Positions 6,135 to 6,354 of a stretch of 6,354 bases of DNA are shown in pieces (within the stretch, counting starts at the first letter, position 1; the number at the start of each line of letters is the position of its first letter). Both the position numbers and the translations under genes were made by a program. Origin of the DNA: an uncultured Ruminococcus sp. (GTDB taxonomy: Bacteria; Bacillota; Clostridia; Oscillospirales; Acutalibacteraceae); assembly GCA_902802975.1 (NCBI GenBank), contig CADCOF010000069.1, positions 1 through 6,354 on the forward strand. The letters are read 5' to 3'. The notes under the pieces were generated by a model. That model did no database searches, was not told the DNA's origin, and saw only the letters and a list, made by a program, of their open reading frames with translations.

Positions 6135-6323
6135 GCCAAATAATTTATTCAGTTTAATAGAATTCTCCGAAACGGTGCATATTTTGTTACCGTCAGGTAA
6201 TGTTACCCTTTTTCGGATTTATTTCACACTCCAGTTTTATGTTTTGAAAAAGACATAAGCTCTCTGGGGTGTGATCCGGATACCGTTATCTTTTTTCGGA
6301 GAATACTGAATAAATTGTTTGGC
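6135..6323 (+). ncRNA. Long-hairpin structured RNA, candidate 6S RNA
   Basis: Nearly the whole 189 nt folds back on itself. Stem 1: 6135-6153 with 6305-6323, 19 consecutive pairs, one of them U-G. Stem 2, after an 8-nt left bulge: 6162-6172 with 6294-6304, 11 Watson-Crick pairs. Stem 3: CGGT 6173-6176 with ACCG 6282-6285, leaving 8 nt unpaired on the right. A large internal bubble on the 5' side (6177-6211) follows. Then 6212-6217 pairs with 6275-6280, 6224-6234 with 6264-6274, and the apical stem 6237-6245 with 6250-6258 closes on a GAAA loop. Length, a promoter whose start falls on the stem base, and a bubble opening about 42 nt from the 5' end all fit 6S RNA, which mimics an open promoter and binds the housekeeping RNA polymerase. 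The bubble is more one-sided than in textbook 6S RNA. Structure is seen directly; the family is inference. Alternatives are another ncRNA or a small inverted-repeat element. Confidence 0.6.
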
Positions 6324-6324
6324 G

Positions 6325-6347
6325 ACAATCGGAGCTTGTGTTTTTTT
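6325..6347 (+). terminator. Weak terminator candidate after the structured RNA
   Basis: Seven T residues (6341-6347) follow a short stem, ACAA (6325-6328) with TTGT (6336-6339). The hairpin is too weak to be a convincing intrinsic terminator by itself. The T-tract may mark the primary 3' end, with trimming back to the long stem at 6323. Confidence 0.4.
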
Positions 6348-6354
6348 GGGCGCA

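Noticed and set aside
6135..6323. Miniature inverted-repeat transposable element
   Set aside because: Not fully excluded, but the complementarity runs through nearly the whole element, a promoter starts exactly at the stem base, and no flanking target duplication is evident, so an RNA gene is preferred.

Overview
The window reads as a chromosomal segment from a Gram-positive, low-to-moderate GC anaerobe of the Clostridia type. A Ruminococcus or Oscillospiraceae relative is my best guess. The grounds are purine-rich Shine-Dalgarno sites before every gene, near-consensus sigma-A promoters, AT-rich spacers with palindromic repeats, and the style of the Trk proteins. This placement is inference; no sequence here fixes the species.

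Layout. Positions 1-394 carry no gene. They hold the edge of a GC-rich palindromic sequence (1-53), a hairpin-containing repeat (95-173), a promoter (278-306) and a leader of about 80 nt. Three genes then run on the + strand at operon spacing: trkA (395-1774), trkH (1789-3258) and a KAP-family P-loop NTPase with a Pro/Gln/Tyr-rich N-terminal tail (3282-5474). A second copy of the hairpin repeat (5516-5603) follows the NTPase gene, so the operon is bracketed by direct repeats. A consensus stable-RNA promoter (5653-5681) then drives tRNA-Gln(CUG) and tRNA-Pro(CGG), closed by a strong intrinsic terminator (5884-5925).

The last 430 bases have no plausible protein gene. They do contain an extended -10 promoter (6100-6128) whose predicted start falls on the first base of a 19-bp stem closing a 189-nt, almost fully self-complementary RNA (6135-6323). 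Its size, promoter and layout suggest a 6S RNA, or failing that another structured regulatory RNA. It is not protein-coding.

How the parts work together. TrkH is the K+ channel-like membrane subunit, and TrkA is its cytoplasmic nucleotide-sensing RCK gating subunit. The KAP NTPase has no established role in potassium transport, but its position third in the operon suggests shared expression and perhaps membrane-associated action. The tRNAs and the candidate ncRNA form a separate stable-RNA block. The most interesting points are the candidate ncRNA, the KAP gene in a potassium operon, the repeats bracketing that operon, and a 15-bp inverted repeat that spans the tRNA promoter and the tRNA 5' end.
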